Source of the DNA: Saccharomonospora piscinae
Lineage (GTDB): Bacteria > Actinomycetota > Actinomycetes > Mycobacteriales > Pseudonocardiaceae
Assembly: GCF_005862235.1 (NCBI RefSeq)
Contig: NZ_VCEK01000002.1
Coordinates: forward strand, 830,534 to 894,533
Length of the DNA stretch: 64,000 nucleotides
Direction: 5' to 3'
Made by a program: the position numbers and the translations under genes. Below, piece by piece: positions 1 through 8,205 of this stretch (positions are counted from its first letter, which is position 1; each line of letters begins with the position of its first letter). Below the pieces are notes generated by a model. That model saw only the letters and a program-made list of their open reading frames with translations, did not search any database and was not told the DNA's origin.

Positions 1-104
1 GCCAACTCGGCGGCCCGGCGCGCCGCCGTGCCGGGCGACACCGGAGCCTCGGCGTGCCGCGCGCAGTCCGGTGTGCAGGGCGAGAACGCCCGGTACGGGT
101 TCAC
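1..104 (-). CDS. Lysophospholipid acyltransferase (PlsC-like), 5' end only
   Basis: Only the first 34 codons are present; the gene runs off the left edge. It starts at a GTG that shares bases with the TGA of the GNAT gene upstream (GTGA overlap), so it is translationally coupled. The N-terminus reads VNPYRAFSPCTPDC, resembling the 'MxPWxPxSPCxxxC' opening that I recall from actinobacterial 1-acyl-glycerol-3-phosphate acyltransferases found next to GNAT acyltransferases. The catalytic HX4D motif would lie outside the window, so the family call is inference. With the GNAT gene it would form an OlsB/OlsA-like N-acyl then O-acyl pair. Confidence 0.55.
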   Translation of the reverse strand, partial: MNPYRAFSPCTPDCARHAEAPVSPGTAARRAAEL

Positions 105-847
105 CGGCCCTCCTCGCCCAGGAAGCGACGCAGGTAGCGGTCGTCGAACCGGTCAAAGGGCAACAGCACGAGAAAGTCCGCCACTCCGAACTCCGGGTCG
201 TGGGCGGGCGGCCCGCACACCCACGCGCCGAGGCGCAGGTATCCCCGGAGTAACGGCGGCACGGCCCTGTGGTCGGCGACCGCGCCGGACCCGGCCATGC
301 CGGTCACCGGCCACGGCCGGTAGGGACGTACCCGCGACCCTTCCGGCGCGAGGTGCCCGTCGCGCACGTGCTGCCAGGTCTGCTCGGCCGCATACCCGCC
401 GTCGGCCAGGGGGACCGACGCGCAGCCCGCGAGGTAACGGTGCCCGGACAGCAGCGCGTAGCGGACCACCGCCGCCCACATCGCCGTGATCACCGCGCCG
501 CCGCGGTGGGCGGGATCGACGCACGAGCGCCCCACCTCCAGCAGCGAATCTCGCAGCGGGTCGAGCTCGGTGACGTCGAACTCCGCCGCCGAGTACAGCG
601 CGTCACCGCCGCCGGGCAGCATCCTGTAGGTGCCGACCACCTCGCCGGTGGTGTCGTCGGTGGCGAGGAGGTGCCGGCAGTGCCGGTCGAAGGCGTCGAC
701 GTCGATTCCCGGCTCGGCCGAGGACAGTTGTGCGCCGAGTTCGTCGGCGAACACGCGGTGGCGCAACCGCCCGGCGGCCTCGATCTGCTCGGTGGTGTGG
801 GCGATGGACGTGGTGTAGGTGCGGGTAGGTGCCGTGGTGCGTGCCAT
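101..847 (-). CDS. GNAT-fold N-acyltransferase, copy 1 (OlsB-like)
   Basis: A 248-residue protein of the GNAT/hemolysin-type acyltransferase group that includes ornithine-lipid OlsB. Visible hallmarks are RLRHRVFADELG near residue 30, the central EVGRSCVDPAHRGG acyl-donor binding strand and loop, and a conserved C-terminal LLRGYLRLGAWVCGPP followed by FGVADFLVLLPFDR. I start at the ATG giving MARTTAPTRT because the paralogue starts at the equivalent codon. It is a tandem paralogue of the next gene upstream, with the same opening and C-terminus. The likely role is transfer of a fatty acyl chain to an amino acid or amine to make a lyso-aminolipid; the substrate is not visible. Confidence 0.75.
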   Translation of the reverse strand: MARTTAPTRTYTTSIAHTTEQIEAAGRLRHRVFADELGAQLSSAEPGIDVDAFDRHCRHLLATDDTTGEVVGTYRMLPGGGDALYSAAEFDVTELDPLRDSLLEVGRSCVDPAHRGGAVITAMWAAVVRYALLSGHRYLAGCASVPLADGGYAAEQTWQHVRDGHLAPEGSRVRPYRPWPVTGMAGSGAVADHRAVPPLLRGYLRLGAWVCGPPAHDPEFGVADFLVLLPFDRFDDRYLRRFLGEEGR

Positions 848-1018
848 GAGTGTGTGTCCCGTCTTGATCAGTGGTGCCACGGCGGGTGGCGGATCGAGAT
901 TCGCGCGGGTCACGCCCGCCCGAGAAGGGCTGACGGCGCATCTCCGGGGGAACTCAGGGAGCGCATGGCCGCCCCTTACCCGCTGCCCCTACTCCCGGGG
1001 TGGGGCCAGCCGGAAGCC

Positions 1019-1070
1019 ACGTGCCAGGGCACCGTCAGCTCGCCGAGTCGCCGGCCTGGTACGGGCTCAC
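1019..1070 (-). pseudogene. Duplication scar: tail of methyltransferase gene fused to head of plsC-like gene
   Basis: Between the two GNAT genes, bases 1021-1053 on the minus strand read RRLGELTVPWH, matching the C-terminus of the methyltransferase gene (WRLGELTVPWHT) ending at 1987. Bases 1054-1070 start with a GTG overlapping the GNAT stop and read VSPYQA, matching the opening VNPYRA of the acyltransferase gene at the left edge. The relic ORF stops after 11 codons. These fragments mark the borders of a tandem duplication unit: methyltransferase tail, promoter, GNAT gene, acyltransferase head. Confidence 0.8.
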
Positions 1071-1846
1071 CGGCTCGCCCCGCACAGGAAATGCCGCAGG
1101 TAGTGGTTGTCGATCCGGTCGAAGGGCAACAGCACGAAGAAGTCGGCCACTCCGAACTCCGGGTCGTGGGCGGGCGGCCCGCACACCCACGCGCCGAGGC
1201 GCAGGTATCCCCGGAGCAACGGCGGCACGGCCCTGCGGTCGGGTGCCGCGCCGGACCCGATGGCTCGGCAGGCTCGGCCGTTCTCGGGGGCTTCGCTCAC
1301 CGGCCACGGCAGGTGGGGACGCACGCGCCACCGGCGCGGCGAGAGGTTCCGCTCGCGCACGAGCCGCCAGGTCTGTTCCGCCGCGTACCCGCCGTCGGCC
1401 AGCGGCACCGACGCGCTGCCCGCGAGGTAGCGGTGGCCGGACAGCAGCGCGTAGCGCGCGAGCGCCGACCACATCGCCGTGATCACCCCGCCGTCGCGGT
1501 GGTCGGGGTGGACGCACGAGCGGCCCATCTCGATGAGCGACCTGCGCAGGGGTGCGAGCGGGGAGAGGTCGAACTCCGTCGCCGAGTACAGCTCGGCGGT
1601 GCGCCCGGGCGGCAGCAGGCGATAGGTACCGACCACCTCGCCGGTGGAGTCGTCGGTGGCGAGCAGGTGGTCGCAGTGGCGGTCGAAGGGGTCGGCGTCG
1701 AGTCCGGGCTCGGCCGTCGCGGGCAGGCGGGCGCCCAGTTCGCCCGCGAACACGCGATGCCGCAGCCGCCTCGCGGCCTCGACCTGTTCGGGGGTGTGCG
1801 CGATGGAGGTGGTGTAGGTCCGGGCGGGTGCCGTGGTGTGTGCCAT
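1067..1846 (-). CDS. GNAT-fold N-acyltransferase, copy 2 (OlsB-like)
   Basis: A 259-residue paralogue of the gene at 101-847, sharing the opening (MAHTTAPARTYTTSIAHT), the EMGRSCVHPDHRDG core and the LLRGYLRLGAWVCGPP tail. It is longer mainly through a small insert near residues 195-215 (APENGRACRAIGSG) just before the conserved tail. The ATG at 1846 is preceded by GGGGGAA, a usable ribosome binding site. The two starts are exactly 999 bases apart, as are the shared upstream sequences, so copies 1 and 2 come from one duplicated block. Same family-level role as copy 1; divergence suggests both are maintained, perhaps with different acyl or amine preference (inference). Confidence 0.75.
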   Translation of the reverse strand: MAHTTAPARTYTTSIAHTPEQVEAARRLRHRVFAGELGARLPATAEPGLDADPFDRHCDHLLATDDSTGEVVGTYRLLPPGRTAELYSATEFDLSPLAPLRRSLIEMGRSCVHPDHRDGGVITAMWSALARYALLSGHRYLAGSASVPLADGGYAAEQTWRLVRERNLSPRRWRVRPHLPWPVSEAPENGRACRAIGSGAAPDRRAVPPLLRGYLRLGAWVCGPPAHDPEFGVADFFVLLPFDRIDNHYLRHFLCGASR

Positions 1847-1986
1847 GAGTGTTCCCCCGTCTCGATCAGCGGTGCCACCGCGGGTGTCGGATCGAGATTC
1901 GCGCGGGTCACAGCCCGTTGAGAAGGGCTGATGCCGCATATCCGGGGGAACTCAGGGCGTGCGGGGCCGACCCTTACCGGCGACCC

Positions 1987-2784
1987 CTAACACGATCGGT
2001 GGGAATCCCCGATCACCGTGTGCCAGGGCACCGTCAGCTCCCCGAGCCGCCAGCGGCGGCGCCCGCCCAGCACCGGCCAACCCCGGGCGGCCAGCAACCG
2101 GACGGCCTCCGTCCACCGCGCTCGCGGACCGAACACCGCGTAGGGCGCGGCCGTGTCCCAGCACGCGTCCAGCGCGGACAGCAGCGCGTGGACCGGTTCG
2201 CCGTCGACGTTGCGGTGAATGAGCGCCTTCGGCAGCCGGGCGGCCAGCGCGGAGGGCCGGTCGAGCGTGGCGGTGCGGCACGAGAGCGTGAGCGTGCGCG
2301 GGCCCGCCGCCGTGAGCGTGACCCACGCGCAGAGCCTGCCGATCTCGTCGCAGGTGCCCTCGACGAGCACGCCGCCCGGCGCGAGCCCGGACAGCATCGC
2401 CGCCCACGACGGGGCCACGTCCGCCTCGTCGTACTGGCGCAGCACGTTGAACGCCCGCACGAGCACCGGCCGTGTTCCCGCGAGTTCGAATCCGCCCCGG
2501 CGAAAGTCCAGCCGCGGTGGCTCCGCGACCGCGCGGCCCGCCGCCACCCGGTCGGCGTCGAGTTCCAGGCCCAGCACCCGGACGCCGGGTCGCACGGGCG
2601 CCAGCCTGCGCGCCAGCTCCACGGTCGTCACCGGTGAGGCGCCGTAGCCGAGATCGACCACGAGCGGGTCGTCCGCCGCCCGCAGCGCGCGCCGCACCAA
2701 TGGTTCGGACACCAGCCAGCGGTCGATCCTGCGCAGCCGGTTGGGGTTGGTGGTGCCCCGGGTCGGCGAGCCGACCGGGATCAC
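1987..2784 (-). CDS. Class I SAM-dependent methyltransferase-like protein
   Basis: A 265-residue protein with a Rossmann motif I, VVDLGYGASPVT, at about residues 42-53 and a following acidic strand end LGLELDADRV, as in SAM-binding methyltransferases. The GTG start overlaps the TGA of the DUF2505 gene (GTGA), so the two are coupled. Upstream in-frame codons would run into the neighbour and look like shadow sequence. The motif is GxGxS rather than the classic GxGxG, so methyl transfer is probable but not certain. Substrate unknown. Its last 12 or so codons are duplicated downstream between the two GNAT genes. Confidence 0.7.
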   Translation of the reverse strand: MIPVGSPTRGTTNPNRLRRIDRWLVSEPLVRRALRAADDPLVVDLGYGASPVTTVELARRLAPVRPGVRVLGLELDADRVAAGRAVAEPPRLDFRRGGFELAGTRPVLVRAFNVLRQYDEADVAPSWAAMLSGLAPGGVLVEGTCDEIGRLCAWVTLTAAGPRTLTLSCRTATLDRPSALAARLPKALIHRNVDGEPVHALLSALDACWDTAAPYAVFGPRARWTEAVRLLAARGWPVLGGRRRWRLGELTVPWHTVIGDSHRSC

Positions 2785-3275
2785 TGCGCGAGCCACTGCC
2801 GGGCGGCGCGCGTCTCGGCTTCGAGCAGGTCCGTGACCTGCTCGGCGACGAACTTCTCGATCTTGCCTCCGACGAGCGGCACCCGCACGACGACCTCGCC
2901 GCGCGTGGTCTCGGCGCACCCGTCGCCCTCCGGTCGCAGGTCGGTGTCGGCGGTGATCCGGCCGGGAAGGTCGGCGACGTCGGCGGTCACCCTGCCGGTG
3001 CAGCGATCGCCCGACCGGGTCCAGACGTGGGTACGGACCACCGTGATGTCGCCGGAGCGCAGGCTCCGCACGATCGACGGGAGTTTGTCGGCCGCGATGC
3101 CCTGCACCAGTGTGTACCGGACACCCCGGTCCGTGACCTCGTGGTCGCGCAGCTCGGCGCGCTCGCCTCCGACCCGGTCCAGCCGCGCGCGCAGGGCCCG
3201 CTCGTCGGTCTGTGCGGTGAACACGTCGTCGAGGCTGTGCGCGAACGTGGCGCGATGCTCGATACGGGTGGCCAT
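2781..3275 (-). CDS. DUF2505 family protein (START/SRPBCC-like)
   Basis: A 164-residue protein with the features of DUF2505: MATRIEHRATFAHSLDDVF at the N-terminus, a long beta-rich middle and a C-terminal amphipathic helix KIEKFVAEQVTDLLEAE. This family is related to SRPBCC/START folds that hold hydrophobic ligands; no activity is known. The ATG lies only 24 bases from the divergent murB start and has no Shine-Dalgarno sequence, but TACTGT sits 6 bases upstream, fitting a leaderless mRNA. It is first in the minus-strand operon with the methyltransferase and acyltransferases, which suggests a lipid-related job (inference). Confidence 0.8.
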   Translation of the reverse strand: MATRIEHRATFAHSLDDVFTAQTDERALRARLDRVGGERAELRDHEVTDRGVRYTLVQGIAADKLPSIVRSLRSGDITVVRTHVWTRSGDRCTGRVTADVADLPGRITADTDLRPEGDGCAETTRGEVVVRVPLVGGKIEKFVAEQVTDLLEAETRAARQWLAQ

Positions 3276-3281
3276 GCCGGG

Positions 3282-3287
3282 ACAGTA
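3282..3287 (-). promoter_or_regulatory. -10 box of the DUF2505 operon, leaderless
   Basis: TACTGT on the minus strand, 6 bases before the ATG at 3275. It overlaps the murB -10 box by the central TA, so one short element can serve both strands. Confidence 0.55.
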
Positions 3288-3291
3288 CCGT
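3286..3291 (+). promoter_or_regulatory. -10 box of murB, leaderless
   Basis: TACCGT, 8 bases before the GTG at 3300, with no ribosome binding site between. It shares two bases with the opposing TACTGT box. Confidence 0.55.
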
Positions 3292-3299
3292 TTGACGTC

Positions 3300-4364
3300 G
3301 TGAGCACTGTCGAAACGGTCGGCCGGACGTCCGGCGAGCCTCTGCGCGAGCACACCACCCTGCGGCTCGGTGGCCCGGCGCGGCGCTACGTCGTGGCGAG
3401 GACCACCGACGAGCTGGTGGCGACCGTGCGCGACCTCGACGACGCGGGCGAGCCCGTGCTGCTCGTCGCCGGTGGGTCGAACCTCGTGGTCGGTGACGAC
3501 GGTTTCGACGGGACCGTCGTGCGCGTCGCCACCACCGGGACGGGCGACGGGTGCCGCACGGTCGCGGCGGGGCAGGACTGGGACGCCTACGTGGCGGCCA
3601 CGGTGGCGGCGGGACTCGGCGGGGTGGAGTGCCTGTCGGGCATCCCCGGCTCCGCCGGCGCGACGCCCATCCAGAACGTCGGCGCGTACGGGTGTGAGAT
3701 CAGTCAGGTCCTGGAATCGATCGAGCTGTACGACCGTCGCCGCCGCGAGGTGCGGGTCGTCCCGGCGGGCGAGCTCGGCTTCGCCTACCGCACGAGCGTG
3801 CTCAAGGGCACCGACGGCGGCGTGGTGCTGTCGGCGCGGTTCCGCCTGACCGACGACGGGCTCTCGGCTCCCATCCGCTACGCCGAGCTGGCCCGCACGC
3901 TCGGTGTCGACATCGGAGCCAGGGTCCCCGCCGCCGACGCGCGGCGGGCGGTGCTGGAGCTGCGGCGTGGCAAGGGCATGGTGCTCGACCCCGACGACCA
4001 CGACACGTGGAGCGCGGGCTCGTTCTTCACCAACCCGGTCGTCGCCGACGCCGACGCCGACCGGGTCCTCGCCACGATCGCCGACGTCGTGGGCGCCGAC
4101 ACGGCCGTGCCCCGCTACCCCGCGGACGGCGGCGTGAAGCTCTCGGCCGCGTGGCTCATCGAGCGCGCGGGCTTCGGCAAGGGGCATCCCGGGCCGGGAG
4201 GCCGGGTGGCGCTGTCCACCAAGCACACGCTCGCGCTCACCAACCGGGGCGCGGCCACGACCGCCGACCTGCTCGCGCTCGCCGGGGAGGTACGGGACGG
4301 CGTGCGCGAGCGTTTCGGCGTCGAACTGCGGCCGGAGCCCCTGCTGGTGAACTGCGTGCTGTAG
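3300..4364 (+). CDS. murB: UDP-N-acetylenolpyruvoylglucosamine reductase MurB
   Basis: A 354-residue cytoplasmic flavoenzyme that reduces UDP-GlcNAc-enolpyruvate to UDP-MurNAc with NADPH. FAD-binding motifs are VAGGSNLVV (57-64) and SGIPGSAGATPIQNVGAYG (113-131). The SAGSFFTNP segment carries the catalytic serine at about 241, and the C-terminal RPEPLLV holds the proton-relay glutamate region. I chose the GTG at 3300: it gives the expected N-terminus (REHTTLRLGGPA) and sits 8 bases after a -10 box. An upstream extension would overlap the divergent DUF2505 gene. Confidence 0.95.
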   Translation: MSTVETVGRTSGEPLREHTTLRLGGPARRYVVARTTDELVATVRDLDDAGEPVLLVAGGSNLVVGDDGFDGTVVRVATTGTGDGCRTVAAGQDWDAYVAATVAAGLGGVECLSGIPGSAGATPIQNVGAYGCEISQVLESIELYDRRRREVRVVPAGELGFAYRTSVLKGTDGGVVLSARFRLTDDGLSAPIRYAELARTLGVDIGARVPAADARRAVLELRRGKGMVLDPDDHDTWSAGSFFTNPVVADADADRVLATIADVVGADTAVPRYPADGGVKLSAAWLIERAGFGKGHPGPGGRVALSTKHTLALTNRGAATTADLLALAGEVRDGVRERFGVELRPEPLLVNCVL

Positions 4365-4382
4365 TGGCGATGCGCGCCGGGA

Positions 4383-5114
4383 TCACTCCCGGTGGACGCG
4401 GCTGCCGTTGTACTGCGCCCTCGGCTTGACCACGATCTGGTCCAGGTTGACGTGCGGGGGCCGGGTCGCGGCGAAGGCGACCACGTCCGCCACGTCCTCG
4501 GCGCTCAGCGGCGTGAGGCCCCGGTACACCGCGGCAGCGCGCTCGGTGTCGCCCTCGAACCGGTTCACCGAGAACTCGGTCTCGACCATCCCGGGGATCA
4601 CCTCGGTGAGCCGTAGCGGATCGCCCAGGTGCTCGGACCGCAGCGTGCGGTGCAGCGCGGACTGGGCGTGTTTGGCGGAGGTGTAGCCCGCGCCACCGTC
4701 GTACACCTCGTGGCCCGCGATGGAGGTCACGGTGATGACGTGCCCGTCGCCGGAGGCCAGCAGTGCGGGCAGCAGCGCCTTGGTGACGCGCAGTGTGCCC
4801 AGCACGTTGGTCTCCCACATCCACCGCCAGTGCTCCTCGTCGGCGCGCTCCACGCGGTCGAGGCCCAGCGCCCCGCCCGCGTTGTTGACGAGGACGTGGC
4901 ATTCGGCCACCCGCGCCGCGAACGCCGCCACCGACTCGGCGTCGGTGACGTCGAGCGGCTGGGCGGTGCCGGACAGCTCCTCGGCGAGCGGGCGCAGCCG
5001 ATCCTCGCGCCGCGCTCCCAGGACGACGTGGAATCCCGCCGCCGCGAGGGCCCGCGCGCTCGCCGCGCCGATCCCGGCGCTCGCTCCTGTGATGACTGCC
5101 GTTCGGGTGCTCAT
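4383..5114 (-). CDS. SDR family NAD(P)-dependent oxidoreductase
   Basis: A 243-residue classical short-chain dehydrogenase. The cofactor motif TGASAGIG is at 9-16, NNAG at 77-80, and the catalytic set is Ser131, Tyr144 and Lys148 (YTSAK). GARRED after the second strand carries arginines, which favours NADP over NAD. It closely resembles 'clan' SDRs of the YdfG/serine-dehydrogenase type, but the substrate cannot be read from sequence. It converges with murB, the two stop codons being 18 bases apart. GAGGG precedes the ATG. Confidence 0.85.
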   Translation of the reverse strand: MSTRTAVITGASAGIGAASARALAAAGFHVVLGARREDRLRPLAEELSGTAQPLDVTDAESVAAFAARVAECHVLVNNAGGALGLDRVERADEEHWRWMWETNVLGTLRVTKALLPALLASGDGHVITVTSIAGHEVYDGGAGYTSAKHAQSALHRTLRSEHLGDPLRLTEVIPGMVETEFSVNRFEGDTERAAAVYRGLTPLSAEDVADVVAFAATRPPHVNLDQIVVKPRAQYNGSRVHRE

Positions 5115-5180
5115 GGCCCTCGATGCTGCCAGGTAATGTGGGCGTGCTCAGCGGCAGGCCGCGCGCCTGTGCGAGGTGCC

Positions 5181-5227
5181 GCGAAGGCCACCCTCGCTGC
5201 GTCTCACGCGGTCAAGGTGGCCTTCGC
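5181..5227. repeat. Palindromic intergenic repeat, copy A
   Basis: Arms GCGAAGGCCACC (5181-5192) and GGTGGCCTTCGC (5216-5227) are perfect inverted repeats around a loop containing GCGTCTCACGC. A closely related copy lies at 29994-30040, with the core of the loop in the opposite orientation. Here it sits in the divergent promoter region of the SDR and hydrolase genes, so it is not simply a terminator. Confidence 0.7.
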
Positions 5228-5264
5228 CGCAACCACCCGGGGCCGAAACGAGAGGGACGAGCGG

Positions 5265-6095
5265 ATGAGGGTCGAGGTCGTCGGTGCGTCGGGGGTCCGG
5301 CTCGGAGTTCGCCTCGGCGGCAGGGAGGACGCGCCCGCCCTGGTGTTCGTCCACGGCTGGGCGCAGTCCGCGCGGGCGTGGCAGGCCCAGTTCGACGATC
5401 CCGCGTTGTGCGAGCACTTCCGCCTCATCGCCGTGGATCTGCGCGGGCACGGCACCTCCCGGATTCCCGACGGCGTGCGCGGCGGATTCGACGACCCCGC
5501 CGTGTGGGCTGCCGACCTGGCCGCCGTGCTCGACCTGGCCGGCCCCGGCGCCGTGCTGGTGGGCTGGTCCTACGGCGGTCTGGTCATCACCGACTACCTG
5601 CGCACCCACGGCACTCACGGCCTGGCTGGCCTCGCGTTCGTGGGCGCCATCACCGAGATCGGTCGGGGCCGCCCCGGCGGCCGGGTCGGGCCCGCGATGG
5701 CGCGGGCGCTGCCCGGCGCGCTGTCCGACGACCTCGACGTGGCCCTGCCCGCGCTCACCACGCTGGCCAAGGGCATGACCGCGAAGCCCGTACCCGGTGC
5801 GGTGGCCCAGGGCCTGCTTGGCGCGAGTCTCAGCGTGCCGCCCAGCGTGCGCGCGGCCCTGTTCCGGCGCGATGTCGACAGCGCCGACGTGCTCGCGGCC
5901 CTCGACGTGCCCACGCTCGTCGTCCACGGCACCGACGACGCCGTTGTCGACGTCACGGCGGGCGAATACGCGGCCGGGAAGATTCCGGGGGCCCTCGCGC
6001 GTTGGTTGCCAGGGGTAGGCCACGTGCCGTTCGTCGAGTCCGCCCGGGAGTTCGGCACCGCCCTCGGGCGGTTCGCCGGACAGGCCACCGGGTGA
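5265..6095 (+). CDS. Alpha/beta hydrolase
   Basis: A 276-residue alpha/beta hydrolase. The oxyanion-hole HG is at 30-31 (VFVHGWAQS), the nucleophile elbow GWSYGG has Ser102, a late [11 protein letters not shown] supplies the Asp, and GVGHVPFVE supplies the His. The start is the ATG preceded by GAGAGGGACGAG. It lies 16 bases upstream of mshA on the same strand and is probably cotranscribed with it. The family includes haloperoxidase-like and C-C bond hydrolases; the substrate is unknown. Confidence 0.85.
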   Translation: MRVEVVGASGVRLGVRLGGREDAPALVFVHGWAQSARAWQAQFDDPALCEHFRLIAVDLRGHGTSRIPDGVRGGFDDPAVWAADLAAVLDLAGPGAVLVGWSYGGLVITDYLRTHGTHGLAGLAFVGAITEIGRGRPGGRVGPAMARALPGALSDDLDVALPALTTLAKGMTAKPVPGAVAQGLLGASLSVPPSVRAALFRRDVDSADVLAALDVPTLVVHGTDDAVVDVTAGEYAAGKIPGALARWLPGVGHVPFVESAREFGTALGRFAGQATG

Positions 6096-6111
6096 GCAGA
6101 AAGGTGATGGG

Positions 6112-7407
6112 GTGACGATCTCCTGGTACCGGGCGGCCACACGGCCGCGCCGGATCGCCGTGCTGTCCGTACACACCTCCCCGCTGGAACAGCCGGGAAC
6201 CAACGACGCGGGTGGGATGAACGTCTACGTCTCCCAGACCGCCGTCGAGATGGCCCGCCGCGGCGTGGCCGTCGAGGTGTTCACCCGCGCCACGTCCTCC
6301 GACCAGCCACCGGTGGTCGAACTCGCGCCGGGGGTGACGGTCCGCCACATCCCGGCGGGCCCGTTCGAGCCGCTGCAACGCGGCGAGCTGCCCTCGCAGC
6401 TGTGTGCGTTCACGTCGGGCGTGCTGCGCACGGAGGCGTTCCAGGAACCGGGCTACTACGACCTCGTCCACTCGCACTACTGGCTGTCGGGACAGGTCGG
6501 CTGGCTCGCGCGCGAACGCTGGGGTGTGCCGCTGGTCCACACCGCGCACACGCTGGCCAAGGTGAAGAACGCCGCGCTCGCCGACGGCGACACCCCGGAA
6601 CCGCGCACGCGGGTGATCGGCGAGGAGCAGGTCGTGGCCGAGGCCGACCGGCTCGTGGTCAACACGGAGGTGGAGGCCGACCAGCTCGTGCGGCTCTACG
6701 GGGCCGCTCCCCGCGCGGTGCGCACGGTGTCACCCGGAGTGGATCTCGCGCGGTTCCGGCCGGGTTCGCGAGCGCGGGCGCGGGCCGCCCTCGGGCTGCC
6801 CGGTGACGCGGTGGTGCTGGCGTTCGCGGGCCGCATCCAGCCGTTGAAGGCGCCCGACGTCCTGTTGCACGCCGCCGCCCGGCTGCTGGAGCGCGAGCCC
6901 GCGCTGCGGAGGCGGCTCGTGGTGCTCATCGCGGGCGGTCCGTCCGGTACGGGGCTCGAACAGCCGTCGTCGCTACGGGAACTGGCCGAGCGCCTAGGCG
7001 TGTCCGACGTCACCCGCTTCCTGCCGCCGCAGGGCGGTGACGACCTCGTCGGCGTCTACCGCGCGGCCGACGTGGTCGCGGTACCCAGCCACAACGAGTC
7101 CTTCGGGCTGGTCGCGCTTGAGGCCCAGGCCTGCGGCACGCCCGTGGTCGCGGCCGGTGTGGGCGGGCTGCCCGTGGCCGTGGACCACGAGCGCTCCGGC
7201 CTGCTGGTTCCCACCCACGCCGCCGACGACTGGGCCGACGCGCTGGCTCGCGTCGCACTGCGCCCCGGTGTGCGGGAGGCCCTGGCCCGTGGTGCCGTGG
7301 AGCACGCGCGGCGCTTCTCGTGGGCACGCACCACGGACGCGCTGCTGGAGACGTACGCGGAGGCGACGAGGGCCTTTCCGGGTGTGGGACTGGAGGTGGC
7401 GGTGTGA
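6112..7407 (+). CDS. mshA: D-inositol-3-phosphate glycosyltransferase MshA
   Basis: A 431-residue GT-B (GT4) enzyme that makes the first mycothiol intermediate from UDP-GlcNAc and 1-L-inositol 1-phosphate. Visible signatures are the N-terminal [24 protein letters not shown], the SHYWLSG and [11 protein letters not shown] segments, and the EX7E motif in [19 protein letters not shown]. The GTG start has AAAGGTG upstream. Length and motifs are those of actinobacterial MshA. The YbjN gene overlaps its stop. Confidence 0.93.
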   Translation: MTISWYRAATRPRRIAVLSVHTSPLEQPGTNDAGGMNVYVSQTAVEMARRGVAVEVFTRATSSDQPPVVELAPGVTVRHIPAGPFEPLQRGELPSQLCAFTSGVLRTEAFQEPGYYDLVHSHYWLSGQVGWLARERWGVPLVHTAHTLAKVKNAALADGDTPEPRTRVIGEEQVVAEADRLVVNTEVEADQLVRLYGAAPRAVRTVSPGVDLARFRPGSRARARAALGLPGDAVVLAFAGRIQPLKAPDVLLHAAARLLEREPALRRRLVVLIAGGPSGTGLEQPSSLRELAERLGVSDVTRFLPPQGGDDLVGVYRAADVVAVPSHNESFGLVALEAQACGTPVVAAGVGGLPVAVDHERSGLLVPTHAADDWADALARVALRPGVREALARGAVEHARRFSWARTTDALLETYAEATRAFPGVGLEVAV

Positions 7408-7934
7408 GCACCGACGTCGACGCGGTGATCGCCGCGACGTTGGACGCGGCGGAGCTGGACTACGACCGGCGGCGGGAGGGTGTCTACTTCGTCACACTCC
7501 CGGGCGCGAAGAAGCTCCAGACCAACTGCTGGCTGATCGCCCGCGAGCACAGCCTGTCGGTGGAGGCGTTCGTGTGCCGCCGACCGGACGAGGCACACGA
7601 GGCCGTCTACCGGTTCCTGCTGCGGCGCAACGCCAAGCTCTACGGCGTCCACTACACGATCGACGAGGTCGGCGACATCTACCTCGTCGGACGGCTGGGG
7701 CTGGCGACGGTGACGGAGTCCGAGCTGGACACCGTGCTGGGGCAGGTGCTGGAAGCCGCCGACGGTGACTTCAACACGCTGCTGGAACTGGGTTTCGCCA
7801 CGTCGATCCGGCGGGAGTGGGACTGGCGGGTCTCGCGCGGGGAGTCACTGGCCAACCTGCGGGCGTTCGAGCACCTGGTGCGCCCCGATGGTGGCCCTGC
7901 CGATCACACCCCGGGTTCGCTGACCTCGGAGTAG
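7404..7934 (+). CDS. YbjN domain-containing protein
   Basis: A 176-residue YbjN-domain protein (fold like type III secretion chaperones). It includes [18 protein letters not shown] and a [17 protein letters not shown] core. The GTG start overlaps the mshA stop (GTGA), giving translational coupling; the equivalent gene follows mshA in mycobacteria (Rv0487). No enzymatic residues are apparent. A role as a small adaptor or chaperone is inference. Confidence 0.85.
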   Translation: MSTDVDAVIAATLDAAELDYDRRREGVYFVTLPGAKKLQTNCWLIAREHSLSVEAFVCRRPDEAHEAVYRFLLRRNAKLYGVHYTIDEVGDIYLVGRLGLATVTESELDTVLGQVLEAADGDFNTLLELGFATSIRREWDWRVSRGESLANLRAFEHLVRPDGGPADHTPGSLTSE

Positions 7935-7942
7935 CGGGTGTC

Positions 7943-7990
7943 GCGGGGCGGCTCGAGGGAGGGGGGAGTCGCGAACTCGAGCCGCCCCGC
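7943..7990 (+). terminator. Hairpin terminator after mshA-ybjN
   Basis: A perfect 15-base inverted repeat, GCGGGGCGGCTCGAG (7943-7957) with its complement at 7976-7990, separated by 18 bases. It starts 9 bases after the YbjN stop. There is no T-run, as is common for actinobacterial terminators. Confidence 0.7.
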
Positions 7991-8199
7991 TGACGTTCCC
8001 GCCGCATGGACCCGGTGGCGAGGGGGATGCCAACGGGGCCGGCGGGTCGCAGCTCGGCAGGGGGGAGACGAGCTGCGCCTGCGCCCGCATTCGGCCGGGG
8101 AGTGCGTGGTGACCGACCGAGCGGGTTGTAGCCAACTTGTCAGACTCGGGACTGTAATCACAAGACTACGCACTACCCCAATAGGGTGAAATTCGCCCC

Positions 8200-8205
8200 T
8201 ATCGT
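8200..8205 (+). promoter_or_regulatory. Possible -10 box in the ybjN-gpmA gap
   Basis: TATCGT fits TANNNT. A transcript starting near 8212 would carry GGAAAGGA and a short TTG-started reading frame before gpmA. No clear -35 element. Confidence 0.35.

Noticed and set aside
5144-5264. Plus-strand frame upstream of the alpha/beta hydrolase starting VLSGRPRACARC
   Set aside because: It runs out of frame into the hydrolase with no binding site and crosses the palindromic repeat; composition is that of a shadow frame.
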